64,000 nucleotides of DNA from NCBI GenBank assembly GCA_937925635.1, contig CALALX010000003.1, positions 1-64,000 on the forward strand, written 5' to 3'. This document shows positions 59,626-64,000 of the stretch, piece by piece. Positions within the stretch are counted from its first letter, which is position 1. Each line of letters begins with the position of its first letter. This DNA comes from an uncultured Caulobacter sp. (GTDB taxonomy: Bacteria; Pseudomonadota; Alphaproteobacteria; Caulobacterales; Caulobacteraceae). The position numbers and the translations under genes were made by a program. The notes below the pieces were generated by a model. The model searched no databases. It was not told the DNA's origin and worked only from the letters and a program-made list of their open reading frames with translations.

Positions 59626-59651
59626 GCCTCCTTCGCCAAGGCTTCGGAGGC
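59626..59651 (+). other. Hairpin between fliF and fliG
   Basis: GCCTCC (59626-59631) and GGAGGC (59646-59651) pair exactly, with an inner GCC/GGC pair, starting at the base after the fliF stop. The fliF-fliG gap (97 bases) is long for this operon, so the hairpin may tune mRNA stability or translation. Confidence 0.4.
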
Positions 59652-59722
59652 CAGGACCTCCCCCGTGTGATGCAAGCCCGTCCGGGACTCATCCTGCGTA
59701 GCGCCGGGAGGCGCCAAGCAGG

Positions 59723-60748
59723 ATGAGTCGGAAAGCCAAGGCCATCCTCGATCCGAGCAAGCTGAGCGGTCCGGAGAAGGCGGCCGTGGTCCTGCTCGCC
59801 CTCGGCGAGGACCACACCGCCATCTGGGAGGCGCTCGACGACGAGGAGATCAAGGAAGTCTCCCAGGCCATGGCGTCGCTGGGCACGGTGGCGTCGACGG
59901 CGGTCGAGGAACTGCTCGTGGAGTTCGTGTCGGGCATGTCCGCGAGCGGCGCGATCATGGGCAGCTTCGAACAGACCCAGCGCCTGCTGCACAGCTTCCT
60001 GCCGCCGGAAAAGGTCGACGCCCTCATGGAGGAGATCCGCGGTCCGGCGGGTCGCACCATGTGGGACAAGCTGGGCAACGTGAACGAGGCGGTGCTCGCC
60101 AACTACCTGAAGAACGAGTACCCGCAGACCGTCGCGGTGGTGCTGAGCAAGATCAAGGGCGACCACGCCTCGCGGGTGCTGGCGGCCCTGCCGGAGGATT
60201 TCGCGCTCGAATGCGTGCAGCGGATGCTGCGCATGGAGCCGGTCCAGCGCGAGATCCTCGACAAGATCGAGCAGACGCTGCGCACCGAGTTCATGTCGAA
60301 CCTGGCGCGCACGTCCAAGCGCGACAGCCACGAGATGATGGCCGAGATCTTCAACAACTTCGACCGCCAGACCGAGGCGCGCTTCATCGCCGCGTTGGAA
60401 GAGCGCAATCGCGAGAGCGCCGAGCGCATCCGGGCGCTGATGTTCGTCTTCGAGGACCTCGGCAAGCTCGATCCAGGAGGCGTCCAGACCCTGCTCCGCG
60501 CCGTCGAGAAGGACCAGCTTGCCCTGGCGCTCAAGGGCGCCTCGGACGCCCTGCGCGAGATGTTCTTCTCCAACATGTCCGAGCGCGCGTCGAAGATCAT
60601 GCGCGAGGACATGGAGAGCATGGGGCCGGTCCGCCTGCGCGACGTCGACCAGGCTCAGATGGCCATGGTCCAGGCCGCCAAGGACCTGGCCGCCAAGGGC
60701 GAGATCATGTTGGCCGGATCCGGCGGCGAAGACGAGTTGATCTACTGA
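59723..60748 (+). CDS. fliG: Flagellar motor switch protein FliG
   Basis: 341 residues. N-terminal SGPEKAAVVLLALGEDHTA binds FliF; the middle domain has the EHPQ-like NEYPQTVAVVLS; the C-terminal torque helix is in LMFVFEDLGKLDPGGVQTLLRAVEKDQLALAL. Its stop overlaps the fliH start by one base (TGATG). Confidence 0.96.
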   Translation: MSRKAKAILDPSKLSGPEKAAVVLLALGEDHTAIWEALDDEEIKEVSQAMASLGTVASTAVEELLVEFVSGMSASGAIMGSFEQTQRLLHSFLPPEKVDALMEEIRGPAGRTMWDKLGNVNEAVLANYLKNEYPQTVAVVLSKIKGDHASRVLAALPEDFALECVQRMLRMEPVQREILDKIEQTLRTEFMSNLARTSKRDSHEMMAEIFNNFDRQTEARFIAALEERNRESAERIRALMFVFEDLGKLDPGGVQTLLRAVEKDQLALALKGASDALREMFFSNMSERASKIMREDMESMGPVRLRDVDQAQMAMVQAAKDLAAKGEIMLAGSGGEDELIY

Positions 60749-61407
60749 TGACCAGCTCGACGCCTCGACCCTTCTCCTTCGACACCGTGTTCGACGACAC
60801 TGGCGCTGTCGCCTGGCAACCGCCCGTGCGCCGCAAGCACTACTCGGCCGAGGAGGTCGAGGGCGCCCGCGCGGCGGGGTTCGCCGAGGGCGAGCGCTCG
60901 GCGGTGGCCCAGGCGGAAACCCGCGCCGCCGACGCGCTGGCCGACATCGCGCGCGCCGCCCGCGCCGCGCTCTCGGCCCTGCAGGGCGTGGCTCATGAGC
61001 ATCGGATCGGATCCGCGCAGCTGGCGATGGCGGCCGCGCGCCGCATCGCGGACGCCGCCCTGGACCGCTTTCCGGAGTCCCCGGCCGCGGCCGCGCTCGA
61101 AGCGCTGGCGCGGGAGATCGAGGCCCAGCCCCGCCTGATGGTGCGGGTGGCGCCAGAACTGCGCGACCGCATTCAGTCGACGCTGGATCACACCGCCGAG
61201 GCGATCGGTTTCGAGGGCCAGATCCTCGTCAGGGATGAGCCCGGCATGCCGCCCGCCGCCTTCGTCCTCGACTGGGGCGACGGCAAGGCCGCCTTTGACC
61301 CGCGGGAGGCCGCCGTCCGCGTCGCCGAGGCGCTCGACGCCGCCCTGGCCGCCGAGGGCCTTCACGCCGAACCCCTGATTTCCGACTGCGAGGCCGATGA
61401 TGTCTGA
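60748..61407 (+). CDS. fliH: Flagellar assembly/export-ATPase regulator FliH (FlbE)
   Basis: 219 residues. N-terminal Pro/Arg segment (RRKHYSAEEVEGARAAGFAEG) leads into a helical FliH-type body and a C-terminal FliH/HrpE-like domain. In C. crescentus the equivalent is FlbE, also tied to cell-cycle and FliX-FlbD function. Gene order fliG-flbE-fliN-flbD is exact. Confidence 0.85.
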   Translation: MTSSTPRPFSFDTVFDDTGAVAWQPPVRRKHYSAEEVEGARAAGFAEGERSAVAQAETRAADALADIARAARAALSALQGVAHEHRIGSAQLAMAAARRIADAALDRFPESPAAAALEALAREIEAQPRLMVRVAPELRDRIQSTLDHTAEAIGFEGQILVRDEPGMPPAAFVLDWGDGKAAFDPREAAVRVAEALDAALAAEGLHAEPLISDCEADDV

Positions 61408-61741
61408 CGAGACCAATTTCGCGCTCGACGAGTTCGCGCCCGAAGAGACCCTGGCCACTGAACTGGCCGTCGCCATGGACGACAAGACCGCCGCCGACCT
61501 TGCGCCGGTGTTCGACGTGCCCGTGCACATTTCGGCGGTGCTCGGCCGCGCCAGTCTTTCGGTGGCCCAGCTGCTGCACCTCGGCCAGGGCAGCGTGCTC
61601 GAACTCGACCGCAAGGTCGGCGAGGCCATCGACATCTACGTGAACAACCGCCTGGTCGCGCGCGGCGAGGTCGTCGTCGTCGACGAGCGCCTGGGCGTGA
61701 CCATGACCGAAATCATCAAGGACGGCGACACGACGGGCTGA
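61397..61741 (+). CDS. fliN: Flagellar motor switch protein FliN
   Basis: 114 residues (ATG at 61397 or 61400). The C-terminal SpoA domain is VPVHISAVLGRASLSVAQLL, GSVLELDRKVGEAIDIYVNN, with RLGVTMTEI. Forms the C-ring with FliM and FliG. Overlaps fliH by 11 bases. Confidence 0.95.
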   Translation: MMSDETNFALDEFAPEETLATELAVAMDDKTAADLAPVFDVPVHISAVLGRASLSVAQLLHLGQGSVLELDRKVGEAIDIYVNNRLVARGEVVVVDERLGVTMTEIIKDGDTTG

Positions 61742-61770
61742 ACGTCCGTCGCGTAGCAAGGAGATTACCG

Positions 61771-63138
<1,368 letters not shown>

Positions 63139-63172
63139 CGCTTCCTGCCGCTAGCGGATCAGTGATCAGAGC

Positions 63173-64000
63173 ATGAGCGACCAGTCCGTCACCTCGCTAC
63201 CCAACCGCCCCGGCGCCCGCGAGATGCTGGGCTGGGTGGCGCGTGGCGAGGTCGGCCTGGCGGTCGGCATCGTCGGCATCGTCGTCCTGCTGATCCTGCC
63301 GATCCCGCCCTTCCTGCTGGATCTGCTGCTGACCCTGTCGATCGGCAGCTCGATCCTGATCCTGATGACGGCGCTGCTGATCAAGAAGCCGCTGGAGTTC
63401 ACTGCCTTCCCGACGGTTCTGCTGGTCACGACCCTCTACCGTCTGGGTTTGAACCTGGCCTCGACGCGGCTGATCCTCGGCCACGGCCATGAGGGGCCGC
63501 ACGGCGCCGGCCAGGTCATCCGGGCGTTCGGTGAGCTGATGATGGGGGGCAACTTCATCATCGGCCTGATCGTGTTCGCGATCCTCGTGCTGGTGAACTT
63601 CGTGGTCGTCACCAAGGGCTCGGGACGGATCGCGGAAGTCTCCGCCCGCTTCACCCTGGACGCCATGCCCGGCAAGCAGATGGCCATCGACGCCGATCTG
63701 TCGTCCGGCCTCATCGACCAGGAGCAGGCCAAGGCCCGGCGCAAGGAGCTGGAGCAGGAGTCGACCTTCTTCGGGGCCATGGACGGCGCCAGCAAGTTCG
63801 TGAAGGGCGACGCCATCGCCGGCCTGGTGATCGTCGGCATCAACGTCATCGGCGGCATGCTGATCGGCATCCTCCAGCACAAGATTCCAGCCGCCCAGGC
63901 TGCTTCGACCTACACCCTGATGACGGTCGGCGACGGCCTCGTCAGCCAGATTCCGGCGCTGATCATCTCGATCGCCGCCGGCCTGCTGGTCTCCAAGGCC
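63173..64000 (+). CDS. flhA: Flagellar export gate protein FlhA, N-terminal part (cut by window edge)
   Basis: 276 codons visible from the ATG at 63173. Export-apparatus membrane domain: MLGWVARGEVGLAVGIVGIV, PTVLLVTTLYRLGLNLASTR, the FHIPEP region GDAIAGLVIVGINVIGG, and an extra loop GSGRIAEVSARFTLDAMPGK typical of FlhA. The cytoplasmic C-terminal domain lies beyond the edge. Last gene seen of the fliF operon. Confidence 0.96.
   Translation, partial: MSDQSVTSLPNRPGAREMLGWVARGEVGLAVGIVGIVVLLILPIPPFLLDLLLTLSIGSSILILMTALLIKKPLEFTAFPTVLLVTTLYRLGLNLASTRLILGHGHEGPHGAGQVIRAFGELMMGGNFIIGLIVFAILVLVNFVVVTKGSGRIAEVSARFTLDAMPGKQMAIDADLSSGLIDQEQAKARRKELEQESTFFGAMDGASKFVKGDAIAGLVIVGINVIGGMLIGILQHKIPAAQAASTYTLMTVGDGLVSQIPALIISIAAGLLVSKA

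Overview
The window is GC-rich, densely coded alphaproteobacterial chromosome. It most likely comes from the Caulobacteraceae (Caulobacter/Phenylobacterium type). The evidence is a CtrA with Asp51 and a C-terminal Ala-Ala, the CtrA inhibitor SciP, the flagellar activator FlbD, and the flagellar order fliF-fliG-fliH(flbE)-fliN-flbD-flhA. GANTC (CcrM) sites upstream of ctrA, CtrA-like boxes and sigma-54 -24/-12 promoters fit the same group. I see no rRNA, tRNA, CRISPR array, phage or insertion sequence.

Layout. 1-8.3 kb: the start of prs (cut by the window edge), a P450, a DECR-like SDR, an SRAP peptidase, a small toxin-antitoxin-like patch (PemK/MazF; DUF433-DUF5615), a secreted protein, cobS, a PAP2 phosphatase, a J-domain protein and bolA. 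8.3-16.1 kb: a receiver protein with an HWE histidine kinase, the overlapping aroK-aroB-corC set, xerD and small envelope proteins. 16.1-31.3 kb: MscS channel, malyl-CoA-lyase-like enzyme, thioesterases, the ergothioneine pair egtB-egtD, a second P450, a DapA-like enzyme, an SDR, accA, a degenerate response regulator with an unknown partner, nitronate monooxygenase and a lipoprotein hydrolase. 31.3-38.9 kb: DUF4167, prmC, MOSC, a serine hydrolase divergent from a TetR regulator, prfA and an M23 peptidase. 39.0-41.8 kb: a five-gene arsenic operon (arsI-arsR-LMW arsC-acr3-arsC). 41.9-50.0 kb: DUF4287 protein, membrane M28 peptidase, secreted CVNH/crystallin protein, ctrA, mnmA, an AbrB-VapC module and a methyltransferase. 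50.1-64.0 kb: flagellar genes flgL-flgK (minus), fliK-flgD-flgE, sciP, and fliF-fliG-fliH-fliN-flbD-flhA (plus; flhA runs off the window).

How the genes work together. The last 18 kb hold much of a cell-cycle/flagellar cascade. CtrA switches on class II genes such as the fliF operon, SciP restrains CtrA, and FlbD (made by the class II operon) with sigma-54 drives the hook and hook-junction genes. The divergent flgK and fliK promoters both match the sigma-54 consensus and share nearby CCCGGCAAA elements like known FlbD targets. The most striking non-coding feature lies between ctrA and mnmA: seven GANTC sites within 113 bp plus an eighth closer to ctrA, with three GAATCCC units, two of which form a perfect 20-nt palindrome. 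Other clean dyads lie before the AbrB-VapC pair (28 nt, perfect), between the serine hydrolase and its TetR neighbour, before the DUF4287 gene, and before nitronate monooxygenase and an SDR (both AAAC-N4-GTTT).
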